Program-made: the position numbers and the translations under genes
Source: Flavobacterium sp. WV_118_3
GTDB lineage: Bacteria > Bacteroidota > Bacteroidia > Flavobacteriales > Flavobacteriaceae
Reading direction: 5' to 3'
DNA length: 64,000 bases
NCBI RefSeq assembly: GCF_039778605.1
Contig: NZ_CP156060.1
Location: forward strand, 2,852,001 to 2,916,000
Notes under the pieces: model-generated
Seen by the model: only the letters and a program-made list of their open reading frames with translations
The model's database searches: none
Told to the model about the DNA's origin: nothing
Part shown: piece by piece, positions 27,496-36,826 of the stretch
Numbering within the stretch: position 1 is the stretch's first letter
How the letters are laid out: the number at the start of each line of letters is the position of its first letter

Positions 27496-28848
27496 ATGAG
27501 ACATATTTTAATTATCGGAGCCGGTCGCTCGGCTTCGTCACTCATAAAATATTTACTGGATAAATCGGAACAGGAAAATCTACACCTTACCATCGGCGAT
27601 TTATCTTTAGAATTAGCACAAAAGAAAACTAACAATCACCCAAGAGCCACTGCTATTGCTTTCGACATCCATAACGAAGCACAACGCAAAGCGGAAATTC
27701 AGAAAGCCGATATCGTAATCTCGATGCTTCCGGCTTTTTTACATATTGAAGTAGCCAAAGACTGTATTACCTATAAAAAACATATGGTTACCGCCTCTTA
27801 TATTTCGGATGCGATGCAGGAACTAAACGAGGCTGCCATTGCCAATAACCTTGTTTTTATGAACGAAATCGGATTGGATCCGGGAATCGATCATATGAGC
27901 GCGATGAAAGTACTGGATGAAATCCGCGAAAAAAACGGAAATGTAATTCTTTTCGAATCGTTTTGCGGCGGATTGGTAGCTCCGGAATCGGACACTAACT
28001 TATGGAATTATAAATTTACCTGGAATCCGCGTAACGTAGTTTTGGCCGGACAGGGTGGCGCTGCGAAGTTTATTCAGGAAGGTACCTATAAATACATTCC
28101 GTATCACAAACTTTTCAGAAGAACCGAATTTCTGGAAGTAGAAGGTTATGGCCGCTTTGAAGGCTATGCCAACCGAGATTCCTTAAAATACCGTAGCGTT
28201 TACGGATTGGATAATGCCTTGACGGTTTTCCGCGGAACGATCCGACGCGTAGGATATTCCAGAGCCTGGGATATGTTTGTACAGTTGGGAATGACCGACG
28301 ATTCGTATGCCATCGATAATTCGGAAACGATGAGTTACCGCGAGTTTGTGAATTTGTTTTTACCGTATCATCCTACGGATTCCGTTGAAATCAAATTACG
28401 TCATATTCTGAAAATCGATCAGGATGATGTGGTTTGGGACAAATTGCTGGAATTGGATTTGTTTAATGCCAACAAAATCATCGGACTGAAAAATGCTACT
28501 CCGGCTCAGATTCTTGAAAAAATCCTGACCGATAGCTGGACATTGGAACCGGACGACAAAGATATGATCGTGATGTATCACAAATTTGGCTATGAAGTAA
28601 ACGGCGAAAAGAAACAAATTGACGCCACAATGGTATGTATTGGCGACGATCAGACCTATACTTCCATGGCAAAAACCGTTGGATTACCGGTAGCCATGGC
28701 TACGTTACAAATCCTAAACGGAAATATTACAACGCCGGGTGTACAACTTCCTTTAAACAAGGAGGTTTACCTTCCGATTTTAAAAGAATTGGAAGAATAC
28801 GGTGTGATTTTTAAAGAAAAAGACGTTCCGTACAAAGGATACAAATAA
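27496..28848 (+). CDS. Saccharopine dehydrogenase family protein
   Basis: A 450-residue NAD(P)-dependent oxidoreductase. The Rossmann motif ILIIGAGRSASSL is at residues 4-16, followed by GDLSLELAQKK; NEIGLDPGIDHMSAM is the family signature, and the C-terminal domain contains SFCGGLVAPE and FRGTIRRVGYSRAW. Family members interconvert saccharopine with lysine plus 2-oxoglutarate or with aminoadipate semialdehyde and glutamate. An Lrp-type regulator gene follows, which suggests lysine breakdown. A strong terminator lies between the two genes, so they are separate transcripts. Substrate is inferred from family only. Confidence 0.87.
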   Translation: MRHILIIGAGRSASSLIKYLLDKSEQENLHLTIGDLSLELAQKKTNNHPRATAIAFDIHNEAQRKAEIQKADIVISMLPAFLHIEVAKDCITYKKHMVTASYISDAMQELNEAAIANNLVFMNEIGLDPGIDHMSAMKVLDEIREKNGNVILFESFCGGLVAPESDTNLWNYKFTWNPRNVVLAGQGGAAKFIQEGTYKYIPYHKLFRRTEFLEVEGYGRFEGYANRDSLKYRSVYGLDNALTVFRGTIRRVGYSRAWDMFVQLGMTDDSYAIDNSETMSYREFVNLFLPYHPTDSVEIKLRHILKIDQDDVVWDKLLELDLFNANKIIGLKNATPAQILEKILTDSWTLEPDDKDMIVMYHKFGYEVNGEKKQIDATMVCIGDDQTYTSMAKTVGLPVAMATLQILNGNITTPGVQLPLNKEVYLPILKELEEYGVIFKEKDVPYKGYK

Positions 28849-28853
28849 TAGCA

Positions 28854-28885
28854 AAAGCCTGATTTTCGAAAATCAGGCTTTTTTT
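28854..28885 (+). terminator. Rho-independent terminator
   Basis: Perfect stem AAAGCCTGATTTTC / GAAAATCAGGCTTT with minimal loop and T run, after the saccharopine dehydrogenase gene. Confidence 0.93.
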
Positions 28886-28934
28886 ATTTCAATTTCTATT
28901 TCATTTTGTAACTTTAGCTATAAATTTATTTCAA

Positions 28935-29405
28935 ATGAAGCTTAATTCCTTACAAGTTGAAATGGACGGCATCGACAAGGAGATCCTGCGTTACCTAATG
29001 GAAGATGCCCGAAAACCGATATTACAAATTGCCAGTAAGATTGGAATTTCCGGTGCGGCCATTCACCAACGATTGCGAAAACTGGAACAGGCCGGTGTGA
29101 TAACCGGTTCCCGTTTTACCGTAAGTCACAAAATATTAGGCTACAGTACAATGGCCTTTGTGGGTATTTATCTGGACAAAGCATCCCGAAATCCGGAAGC
29201 TGTTCGGGAGTTAAAAAAGATACCGGAAGTATTGGAATGCCACTACACCACTGGAAACTGGAGTATTTTGATCAAATTGATTTGTCACGATAACGAACAT
29301 CTGATGCAATTGCTCAACAAAAAAATCCAGGCTATTGAAGGCGTCTCCCGAACGGAAACCTTTATCTCCCTGGATCAGCAAATCGAACGACAAATACAGT
29401 TATAA
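28935..29405 (+). CDS. Lrp/AsnC family transcriptional regulator
   Basis: A 156-residue regulator with an N-terminal AsnC-type helix-turn-helix (about residues 10-65: EILRYLMEDARKPILQIASK, SGAAIHQRLRKLEQAGVI) and a C-terminal RAM/AsnC effector domain (about 70-150: MAFVGIYLDKASRNP, ECHYTTGNWSILIKL). These proteins form octamers and sense amino acids. Placement next to saccharopine dehydrogenase suggests control of lysine metabolism. A -7-like TAACTTTA lies at 28909-28916. Single-gene unit between two terminators. Confidence 0.92.
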   Translation: MKLNSLQVEMDGIDKEILRYLMEDARKPILQIASKIGISGAAIHQRLRKLEQAGVITGSRFTVSHKILGYSTMAFVGIYLDKASRNPEAVRELKKIPEVLECHYTTGNWSILIKLICHDNEHLMQLLNKKIQAIEGVSRTETFISLDQQIERQIQL

Positions 29406-29407
29406 AA

Positions 29408-29441
29408 CAAAAAATCCGGTGCTTTCACACCGGATTTTTTT
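29408..29441 (+). terminator. Rho-independent terminator after Lrp gene
   Basis: Stem AAAATCCGGTG / CACCGGATTTT with T run; lies between convergent genes and is flanked by A and T, so may work both ways. Confidence 0.9.
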
Positions 29442-29459
29442 ATCGTTTTCAATTTTATT

Positions 29460-30155
29460 TTAGTCTCTTCTTCCAAAAACCTGGAACGCCCAATATAGTA
29501 GGGATGCTAATGCACCGATAGCCGCTACCACATAGGTTCTGGCCGCCCATTTTAAGGCATCTTCCGCTCCGGCATATTCCTGCTGACTTAACATGTTTTT
29601 GTTTTTTAACCAGGCCAATGCTCGGTTACTCGCGTCGTATTCCACCGGTAAGGTGATAAAACTAAAGGCCGTTGCAACACCCATTAAGATCAATCCCAAA
29701 ATGGCAATGTAAAATCCGAATCCCACTTTGGCCGCCGCACCCAGAATCAAACCACCAATGATCAACCATTGTGACATCCCAGAGGCTACGTTTACAATTG
29801 GCACCATTCGGGAACGCATTTGCAACATACTATAGGCTGTGGCGTGTTGTACCGCATGTCCACATTCGTGAGCCGCTACTGCCGCTGCCGCTGCATTACG
29901 TTGGTTGTATACCGCTTCACTCAGGTTTACCGTTTTATCCACCGGATTATAATGGTCGGTTAAACGTCCCGGAGTCGAAATCACTTTTACATCGTAAATT
30001 CCGTTATCGGCCAGCATTTTTTCGGCTATTTCCGCTCCGGACATTCCGTTGCGCAAATGGATTCTCGAATATTCTTCGAATTTACTTTTTAGTTTATTAC
30101 TAACAATCCAGCTTACTAAAGCAATCGCTCCTAATAAAATATAATATCCCAGCAT
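29460..30155 (-). CDS. YugP-type zinc metallopeptidase
   Basis: A 231-residue membrane protein (neutral zinc metallopeptidase 2 family, YugP-like). An N-terminal membrane segment is followed by NGMSGAEIAEKMLADNG, the zinc motif AAHECGHAVQH (HExxH at about 103), and two to three hydrophobic helices (LIIGGLILGAAAKVGFGFY and beyond). FSFITLPVEYDASNRAL supplies the likely third ligand region (Glu). The substrate is unknown. It is a stand-alone gene following leuS on the minus strand... its stop faces the Lrp gene. Confidence 0.9.
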   Translation of the reverse strand: MLGYYILLGAIALVSWIVSNKLKSKFEEYSRIHLRNGMSGAEIAEKMLADNGIYDVKVISTPGRLTDHYNPVDKTVNLSEAVYNQRNAAAAAVAAHECGHAVQHATAYSMLQMRSRMVPIVNVASGMSQWLIIGGLILGAAAKVGFGFYIAILGLILMGVATAFSFITLPVEYDASNRALAWLKNKNMLSQQEYAGAEDALKWAARTYVVAAIGALASLLYWAFQVFGRRD

Positions 30156-30256
30156 GTTCTCTCTTTTTTATTTAGTTTTCTAATATACCAAAAAGAATAG
30201 CAAACTGCGCGCCAATTAGCGTTCCGTTAACAAAATATGCAATTTTGTCAGGTGAA

Positions 30257-33223
30257 TTATCCTACTAAATTGATAATCTTACCCGGTACAATTACCACTT
30301 TTTTCGGTGCGTTTCCGTTAAGCTGTGCAATCGTACGTTCGTCTGCCAAAATGATTTTTTCAATTTCAGCCGCTGTCAGATCCATTGGTAATTCAATTTT
30401 AAAACGCATTTTACCATTAAACGACACCGGATATTCTTTACTGCTTTCCACTAAATGTTTGGCATCGAATACCGGGAACGGAACCTGCGAAATTGAACCT
30501 TCGTTTCCTAACGCTTCCCATAATTCTTCTGCAATATGTGGTGCATAGGGCGAAATCAAAATCGCTAGCGGTTCCAAAATGGCACGTTCGTTACATTTCG
30601 CCGCCGACAATTCGTTTACCGCGATCATAAATCCGGATACAGAGGTATTAAACGAGAAGTTTTCGATATCTTCCTGCACCTTTTTGATCGTTTTATGTAG
30701 GGTTTTTAACGCTTCTTTGCTTGGTTCATTATCGGTTACAATTAGTCCGTTATCGTCAAAATACAAACGCCATAGTTTTTTCAAAAATCCGGATACTCCG
30801 GTAATTCCGGCTGTATTCCATGGTTTTGCCTGCTCCAATGGCCCTAAAAACATTTCGTACAAACGCAACGTATCCGCTCCGTATTGTTCGCAAATATCAT
30901 CCGGGTTTACCACATTGTATTTCGATTTGGACATTTTTTCCACTTCACGACCTACGATAAATTTGCCATTTTCGTTTGTAATAAATTGAGCATTTTTATA
31001 TTCCTGATATAACGCATGGCTTTTAAATGCGTCGATATCTAATTCATCCGATGCATTGACCAGATTCACATCGACATGGATTTTCAATACCTGTTCTAAA
31101 TTTTTACGTTTAGCCTCTGATGATTCATCACTAGTTGACAACACACTTATTGTTCTAACAACAAAGGCATCATCTGAAACTTCAACTCCCTCTCTCTCCA
31201 ATAAACTACCAAATGCTTGCATTTTATTCACAGAATTCGGCATCTTATCTTTAGACACAAATTTTACTTCCACCCCATTTGTAAATCGATACACTATCGC
31301 GCTCATTCCCAAAATCATCCCTTGGTTGATCAGTTTTTTAAACGGCTCTTCCGTTGGTGCAAATCCTTTGTCTTTTAAGAATTTATTCCAAAAACGGGAA
31401 TACAACAAGTGACCGGTTGCGTGTTCGCTTCCACCGATATACAAGTCGACATTCTCCCAATATTTTAAGGCATCTTCCGAAGCAAATGCCGCATCGTTAT
31501 GCGCATCCATATAACGCATCCAATACCATGAGCTTCCCGCCCAACCTGGCATGGTGTTTAATTCCAATGGGAATACCGTTACATGATCAATTAAATCATT
31601 GTTGACTACCTTATGGTTTACATTGTCCCAAGCCCAAACGGTTGCATTTCCTAATGGCGGTTGTCCGTCTTCGGTTGGCAAATATTTTTCTACTTCCGGT
31701 AATACGATTGGCAAATGTTTGGTGTCGATCATCTGCGGCAAATCGTTTACATAATATACCGGGAATGGTTCCCCCCAATAACGTTGTCTGGAGAAAACCG
31801 CATCACGCAAACGATAGTTGGTTTTACCTTTTCCTTGTCCCAATTGTTCCAAAGCTTCAATCGCTTTTTGGGTTGCTTTTTTATAATTTAAACCGTTCAG
31901 AAAATCCGAATCGGCTATAACTGTATTTTCTTTGTCGGAGTAGGCTGCTTCCGAAATATCCACACCTTCGAAGATGTTTTTAATCGGAATACCGAAATGT
32001 TTCGCAAACGCGTAATCCCGTTCGTCACCACATGGCACGGCCATTACAGCTCCGGTTCCGTAACCCGCCAATACATAATCGCCAATCCAAACCGGAATCG
32101 GTTCTTTGGTAAACGGATGCTCGGCATAAGCTCCGGTAAATACGCCCGAAATGGTTTTCACATCGGCCATACGATCTCTTTCACTACGTTTTGCCGTAGC
32201 TTCAATATAGGCATCCACCGCTTGTTTTTGTTCCGGTGTTGTGATTTTAGCGACCAATTCGTGTTCCGGTGCTAACGTCATAAAAGTAACACCAAAAATA
32301 GTATCAGGACGCGTCGTAAAAACGGCTACTTTCTCGTCATGTCCTTTTAAATTAAATGTCACCGCAGCTCCAACCGATTTCCCGATCCAGTTCCGCTGAC
32401 TTTCCTTAATACTTTCGCTCCAGTCGATCGTTTCCAATCCTTGTAGCAAACGCTCGGCATAAGCCGAAATACGCATACTCCACTGGGTCATCTTTTTACG
32501 GATCACCGGGTGACCACCACGTTCGGATACACCGTTTATAATTTCATCATTTGCCAATACCGTTCCCAAGGCCGGACACCAGTTTACTTCGGTTTCCGCC
32601 AGGTAGGTCAATCGGTATTGCAACAAGATTTTTTCTTTTTCTTCTTTTGTAAAGGCATTCCATTGTGCCGCTGTAAACGGTACGATGACATCATCGCATA
32701 CCGCATTTACCGTTGCATTTCCTTCCTTTTCAAAAATGGCCGTTAGCGTACTGATATCTTCGGCTTTGTCGCTGTCGTTATTATACCAGGAATTGAATAA
32801 TTGGATAAAAATCCACTGTGTCCATTTGTAATAGTCCGGATTGGAAGTACGTACTTCGCGGCTCCAGTCGAATGAAAACCCGATTTTATCCAATTGCTCG
32901 CGGTAACGGGCGATGTTTTCTTTGGTTGTTTTTTCAGGATGTTGTCCGGTTTGAATCGCATATTGCTCGGCCGGCAATCCGAAACTGTCATACCCCTGCG
33001 GATGTAACACATTGAATCCTTTGTGACGTTTGTAGCGCGCATAAATATCAGACGCGATATAGCCCAGCGGATGCCCAACATGCAGTCCCGCTCCCGATGG
33101 ATACGGAAACATATCTAACACAAAATACTTTGGCTTCGCGGAATCGTTCGCTGCTTTAAAGGTCTGGTTTTCGGACCAGTACTTTTGCCATTTGGCTTCA
33201 ATTTGATTTGGATTGTACTTCAT
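30257..33223 (-). CDS. leuS: Leucyl-tRNA synthetase with an extra insertion
   Basis: A 988-residue class I synthetase that charges tRNA-Leu. DMFPYPSGAGLHVGHPLGY has the HIGH motif as HVGH; the CP1 editing domain contains TTRPDTIFGVTFM and the GTGAVMAVPCGDERD region; GSEHATGHLLYSRFW follows; the KMSKS motif is intact (EVEKMSKSKYNVV). The protein is longer than the ~860-residue enterobacterial form. Part of the excess is the usual Bacteroidota extension before KMSKS, but about 31085-31290 (VSKDKMPNSVNK to SEAKRKNLEQ) looks like an extra insert with different codon use. It should still be functional. Confidence 0.95.
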   Translation of the reverse strand: MKYNPNQIEAKWQKYWSENQTFKAANDSAKPKYFVLDMFPYPSGAGLHVGHPLGYIASDIYARYKRHKGFNVLHPQGYDSFGLPAEQYAIQTGQHPEKTTKENIARYREQLDKIGFSFDWSREVRTSNPDYYKWTQWIFIQLFNSWYNNDSDKAEDISTLTAIFEKEGNATVNAVCDDVIVPFTAAQWNAFTKEEKEKILLQYRLTYLAETEVNWCPALGTVLANDEIINGVSERGGHPVIRKKMTQWSMRISAYAERLLQGLETIDWSESIKESQRNWIGKSVGAAVTFNLKGHDEKVAVFTTRPDTIFGVTFMTLAPEHELVAKITTPEQKQAVDAYIEATAKRSERDRMADVKTISGVFTGAYAEHPFTKEPIPVWIGDYVLAGYGTGAVMAVPCGDERDYAFAKHFGIPIKNIFEGVDISEAAYSDKENTVIADSDFLNGLNYKKATQKAIEALEQLGQGKGKTNYRLRDAVFSRQRYWGEPFPVYYVNDLPQMIDTKHLPIVLPEVEKYLPTEDGQPPLGNATVWAWDNVNHKVVNNDLIDHVTVFPLELNTMPGWAGSSWYWMRYMDAHNDAAFASEDALKYWENVDLYIGGSEHATGHLLYSRFWNKFLKDKGFAPTEEPFKKLINQGMILGMSAIVYRFTNGVEVKFVSKDKMPNSVNKMQAFGSLLEREGVEVSDDAFVVRTISVLSTSDESSEAKRKNLEQVLKIHVDVNLVNASDELDIDAFKSHALYQEYKNAQFITNENGKFIVGREVEKMSKSKYNVVNPDDICEQYGADTLRLYEMFLGPLEQAKPWNTAGITGVSGFLKKLWRLYFDDNGLIVTDNEPSKEALKTLHKTIKKVQEDIENFSFNTSVSGFMIAVNELSAAKCNERAILEPLAILISPYAPHIAEELWEALGNEGSISQVPFPVFDAKHLVESSKEYPVSFNGKMRFKIELPMDLTAAEIEKIILADERTIAQLNGNAPKKVVIVPGKIINLVG

Positions 33224-33408
33224 TACTCTGAATTGCTATAATTACCGGATAATCTTCCTGTTTTAGTATTCCTTTTTTGAATCCCGAATATAGGGTATCA
33301 TTTTCGGGCAGGCAAATTTACATTATATTATAAGAAAGTTAAAACTTTGAGCGTTATAAACCTTAAAAACAATTTTCTTTCTTATTTTTACGGCTTAAAT
33401 CAGATTCT

Positions 33409-34284
33409 ATGGCTACATCTTTTGAAAAGTATCAAAAACGCAGACTTATTTCTTCCTATTTTTCGGTTATTTTAAGTATTTTCTTAGTGTTGTTCCTGTT
33501 GGGCGCATTGGGGCTTTTTGTTATCAATTCTGAAAAGATTTCCAATGATGTTAAAGAAAATATCCCGATGTCGGTTTATTTTAACAATCAGGCCAATGAT
33601 AGTATTCTGAAAGCATTCGGCACACAATTGTCCGCCTCAAATTATGTAAAAAACCAGTCTTTTGTCTCTAAAGACGACGCAGCTAAAAAACACAAAGACA
33701 TTATCGGAGAGGATTTTATGGAGTTTATTGGCTTTAACCCACTTCAAAATTCATACGACATTCACCTGAAAGGGAATTATGTAGTTTCCGACAGTATTAA
33801 GGAAATCGAAAACAATATCCGTAAAAACCCAATGGTTACCGAGGTAATCTACGACAAACAATTAGTGGATCTGGTAAATGAAAACGTAAAGAAAATTACG
33901 TTTTGGATTTTGATCGTTAGTGGCGTACTGGCTTTTGTAGCTATGCTTTTGATCAACAGCTCACTTCGCCTTTCGATTCACTCGAACCGTTTTATTATTA
34001 AAACCATGCAAATGGTTGGCGCGACCAAATCGTTTATCCGTAAACCGTTTATCTGGAGAAGTATCAAACTGGGATTAATCGGTTCCGGATTAGCCATTGC
34101 CGCTTTAATCGGTCTGGTTTATTATGTCGACGGAATGTTCCCAAGTCTGGGGATTGCTACCGATTACCTGTCGACCGGAATTGTTTTGGCCGGCGTACTA
34201 GTAGTAGGAATTATCATCACCTGGATCAGTACGTTTTTTGCCACACAACGCTTTTTAAATTTAAGAACCGACGATTTATATTAA
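33409..34284 (+). CDS. ftsX: Cell division ABC-transporter-like permease FtsX
   Basis: A 291-residue membrane protein: transmembrane segment at about 20-42, an extracytoplasmic domain (about 45-165), then three transmembrane segments near 167-190, 220-243 and 262-283, with ending WISTFFATQRFLNLR. FtsX works with the ATPase FtsE at the divisome to control peptidoglycan hydrolases. No ftsE lies next to it, as is usual in this phylum to my knowledge. It begins a plus-strand operon with the DUF3098, uppP and truB genes. Confidence 0.92.
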   Translation: MATSFEKYQKRRLISSYFSVILSIFLVLFLLGALGLFVINSEKISNDVKENIPMSVYFNNQANDSILKAFGTQLSASNYVKNQSFVSKDDAAKKHKDIIGEDFMEFIGFNPLQNSYDIHLKGNYVVSDSIKEIENNIRKNPMVTEVIYDKQLVDLVNENVKKITFWILIVSGVLAFVAMLLINSSLRLSIHSNRFIIKTMQMVGATKSFIRKPFIWRSIKLGLIGSGLAIAALIGLVYYVDGMFPSLGIATDYLSTGIVLAGVLVVGIIITWISTFFATQRFLNLRTDDLY

Positions 34285-34306
34285 GAATCATCAATTCAAT
34301 ACTCTA

Positions 34307-34564
34307 ATGGAAAACGAAAACAAGCACAAACACGACTTTCTTTTTGAAAGCAGCAACTATAAAATCCTTTTTATCGGACTGGCCGTAATCGCCCTTGGTT
34401 TTATACTAATGTCCGGCGGTGGTAGTAACGATCCAAATGTATTTAGTTCCGATATTTTTGATTTCAGACGTATCAAACTGGCTCCAACGGTTGTACTAAT
34501 CGGTTTCGGAATTACGATTTATGCTATTTTAAAAAACCCTAAAAAGGATAGCGCAGAAAATTAA
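34307..34564 (+). CDS. DUF3098 small membrane protein
   Basis: An 85-residue protein with two hydrophobic segments (about 20-36 and 61-77) separated by a short loop containing SGGGSNDPNVFSSDIFDFRRIKLAP. It matches DUF3098 by size, loop motif and position between ftsX and uppP, an order I recall as conserved in Bacteroidota. Function is unknown. Its stop overlaps the uppP ATG by one base (TAATG), pointing to translational coupling. Confidence 0.85.
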   Translation: MENENKHKHDFLFESSNYKILFIGLAVIALGFILMSGGGSNDPNVFSSDIFDFRRIKLAPTVVLIGFGITIYAILKNPKKDSAEN

Positions 34565-35382
34565 TGGATTTATTACAAGCACTTATTATTGCCATAGTCG
34601 AAGGACTAACCGAATATTTACCGATTTCTTCTACCGCACACATGGGCTTTACAGCCGCTTTAATGGGTATGGAAGAATCGGAGTTTCTAAAAATGTTCCA
34701 GGTTTCCATTCAGTTTGGCGCTATTCTTTCGATTGTAGCCTTATACTGGAAAAAGTTTTTCGATTTCACCAATCTTACTTTTTACTTTAAACTGGCCTTT
34801 TCGGTAATCCCGGCCTTGGTTTTGGGTTACTTTTTCGACGATAAAATCGAAGCCGTTTTAGGTAATCAGATTGCCATATCATCTGTTTTGGTTATCGGTG
34901 GAGTCGTTTTATTATTTGCCGACAAATGGTTTAAAAACCCAACGATACTCGACGAAAAAGAGATTACGATCAAAAATGGTATTGCGATCGGTTTTTGGCA
35001 ATGCCTGGCCATGATGCCCGGAACTTCGCGTTCGGCCGCATCGATAATCGGAGGAATGGCACAGGGTTTAAGCCGAAAAGCCGCCGCTGAGTTTTCGTTC
35101 TTTCTGGCCGTTCCAACCATGTTGGCCGTGACGGTTTATTCCATTTTTGTAAAAACATGGGGAAAAGGAACCGCCACCGAAATGAAAGGCTATGAAATGA
35201 TTTTACAGGATCAGGATCATATTACTTTTTTTATCATCGGAAATGTTGTGGCTTTTATAGTCGCTTTGGTTGCTGTAAAAACGTTTATTAATGTGCTTAC
35301 CAAATACGGTTTTAAATTTTGGGGTTGGTACCGGATTGTAGTTGGAATTGGTTTGTTACTTTATTTTTATTCCGCTAAATAA
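34564..35382 (+). CDS. uppP: Undecaprenyl-diphosphatase UppP (BacA)
   Basis: A 272-residue membrane phosphatase that recycles undecaprenyl diphosphate to the monophosphate lipid carrier for cell-wall building. It has both family motifs: EGLTEYLPISSTAHM near residue 14 (usual form EGLTEFLPISSTGH) and MPGTSRSAASI near 152, with catalytic Glu, His and Arg. Seven to eight hydrophobic segments. It overlaps its neighbours by one base on each side (TAATG), so ftsX, DUF3098, uppP and truB are coupled. Confidence 0.96.
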   Translation: MDLLQALIIAIVEGLTEYLPISSTAHMGFTAALMGMEESEFLKMFQVSIQFGAILSIVALYWKKFFDFTNLTFYFKLAFSVIPALVLGYFFDDKIEAVLGNQIAISSVLVIGGVVLLFADKWFKNPTILDEKEITIKNGIAIGFWQCLAMMPGTSRSAASIIGGMAQGLSRKAAAEFSFFLAVPTMLAVTVYSIFVKTWGKGTATEMKGYEMILQDQDHITFFIIGNVVAFIVALVAVKTFINVLTKYGFKFWGWYRIVVGIGLLLYFYSAK

Positions 35383-36083
35383 TGGAAACCTTAACCGCAG
35401 AACACTATCAGGAAGGTCAGGTCCTTCTGATTGACAAACCGTTACAATGGTCGTCTTTTCAGGCCGTAAACAAAATTAAATGGTCGCTAAAAAAACACCT
35501 GGGTTTAAAAAAAATCAAGGTTGGCCATGCCGGAACACTCGATCCGTTAGCCACGGGATTACTCATTGTATGTACCGGTAAGTTCACCAAACGCATTCCG
35601 GAATTACAAGGAATGATCAAAGAATACACCGGAACGTTTCATATTGGCGCTACCACGCCATCCTATGATCTGGAAACCGAAATCGACGCGACCTTCCCAA
35701 CCGATCATATCACGGAGGAATTACTGTATAAAACCATAGCTCAATTTTTAGGTGAAATTAACCAGAAACCACCGGTTTTTTCAGCCATAAAAAAAGATGG
35801 AAAGCGTTTGTACGAACACGCCCGTAAAGGCGAAGAAGTCGAAATTGCCGCCCGAAAAACAGTTATCCATGAGTTTGAGATTACCCGAATTGCACTTCCT
35901 GAAGTAGATTTTCGGGTGGTTTGTAGCAAAGGAACCTATATCCGTTCACTGGCATATGATTATGGCGTTGCGTTACAATCCGGGGCGCACTTAACTGCAT
36001 TACGACGCACCAAAATAGGAGATTATTCCGTTAAAAATGCTATGATCGTTACCGATTTTGAAGAGTCAGTAACGCCACAATAA
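35382..36083 (+). CDS. truB: tRNA pseudouridine(55) synthase TruB
   Basis: A 233-residue enzyme that makes pseudouridine 55 in the T loop of tRNAs. GHAGTLDPLATGLLIVCTG near residue 50 contains the catalytic Asp; QKPPVFSAIKKDGKRLYEHARKG and CSKGTYIRSLAYD are family signatures. The short C-terminus lacks a PUA domain, as in the smaller bacterial forms. Last gene of the ftsX operon, followed by a terminator. Confidence 0.96.
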   Translation: METLTAEHYQEGQVLLIDKPLQWSSFQAVNKIKWSLKKHLGLKKIKVGHAGTLDPLATGLLIVCTGKFTKRIPELQGMIKEYTGTFHIGATTPSYDLETEIDATFPTDHITEELLYKTIAQFLGEINQKPPVFSAIKKDGKRLYEHARKGEEVEIAARKTVIHEFEITRIALPEVDFRVVCSKGTYIRSLAYDYGVALQSGAHLTALRRTKIGDYSVKNAMIVTDFEESVTPQ

Positions 36084-36112
36084 AAAAGGTACTCCGTAGA
36101 GTACTTTTTTTG
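36082..36112. terminator. Terminator between truB and thioredoxin-like gene
   Basis: Stem AAAAAAGGTACTC / GAGTACTTTTTTT, loop CGTA, flanked by A and T runs; can serve both convergent genes. Confidence 0.9.
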
Positions 36113-36115
36113 TTA

Positions 36116-36715
36116 TTACAAACCTTGCATCAGGTCGAGTAATTCTTTTTGTGTCGACAAACCTTTGTCTTTTAAATACCATTTTTGCAAATCGGTTTTG
36201 GCGGTTTCGTCAATCACGCCGTGTTGCGCTTTATAATCCAGAATCAACTGTTTCGCACCTTGCGGACGTGGTCCCCAATCGGCTTTTACTTCTTTTGTTT
36301 CCGCATCCAGAACGATTAATTTCGGAATCGCTTTTCCGCCGTTGGTCAGGAATTTTTGCATCAACTCTTCATTTTCATCCCGGAATACCAGTTTCATCTC
36401 AATATTTGGCGCCTCCAATTCCATTTTATGCAATACCGGCACAATCTGAGCCGCATCGCCACACCAACCTTCCGAAAGTACCAACCAGATGTATTTTTTT
36501 TCGATATTTTTTAATCCTTCACCAATAACATTCGGAACCGGTATCGTTTTATCCAAACGATTCATTCGGACTTCATTTAATTCACTGTAATGCAACAAAT
36601 CATCCGATTGTTCTGCCCCGGTCGATTTTCCTTCTTTTAGCAATTTCGTCACCAAGCCTCTATATTCCTGATACGAATAACTTCTTTTCAGACTTTCTTC
36701 AATATACATTTCCAT
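36116..36715 (-). CDS. Thioredoxin-family protein with single active-site Cys
   Basis: A 199-residue protein with a thioredoxin-like fold. WLVLSEGWCGDAAQIVPVLHKM is at the active-site position, but the usual CxxC reads CGDA, so only the first Cys remains; GGKAIPKLIVLD supplies the cis-Pro. It therefore cannot act as a normal disulfide reductase and may work by a mono-Cys mechanism or by binding. The start is set at 36715 because the exact -7 element TAACTTTG lies at 36739-36746 on this strand, inside the longer frame. No signal peptide with this start, so it is cytoplasmic. Confidence 0.82.
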   Translation of the reverse strand: MEMYIEESLKRSYSYQEYRGLVTKLLKEGKSTGAEQSDDLLHYSELNEVRMNRLDKTIPVPNVIGEGLKNIEKKYIWLVLSEGWCGDAAQIVPVLHKMELEAPNIEMKLVFRDENEELMQKFLTNGGKAIPKLIVLDAETKEVKADWGPRPQGAKQLILDYKAQHGVIDETAKTDLQKWYLKDKGLSTQKELLDLMQGL

Positions 36716-36738
36716 TTCACTTTGTTTAGTATGCGGTG

Positions 36739-36746
36739 CAAAGTTA
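36739..36746 (-). promoter_or_regulatory. -7 element TAACTTTG
   Basis: Exact TAnnTTTG match on the minus strand, placing the transcript start near 36732 and deciding the start codon of the thioredoxin-like gene. Confidence 0.65.
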
Positions 36747-36826
36747 GCGCAAATGTCCACATTAAAAAGTAACAAAAGTAACAATCCAATGGACAAAAAG
36801 TGTAACTTTATCTTTTTACAATAAAG

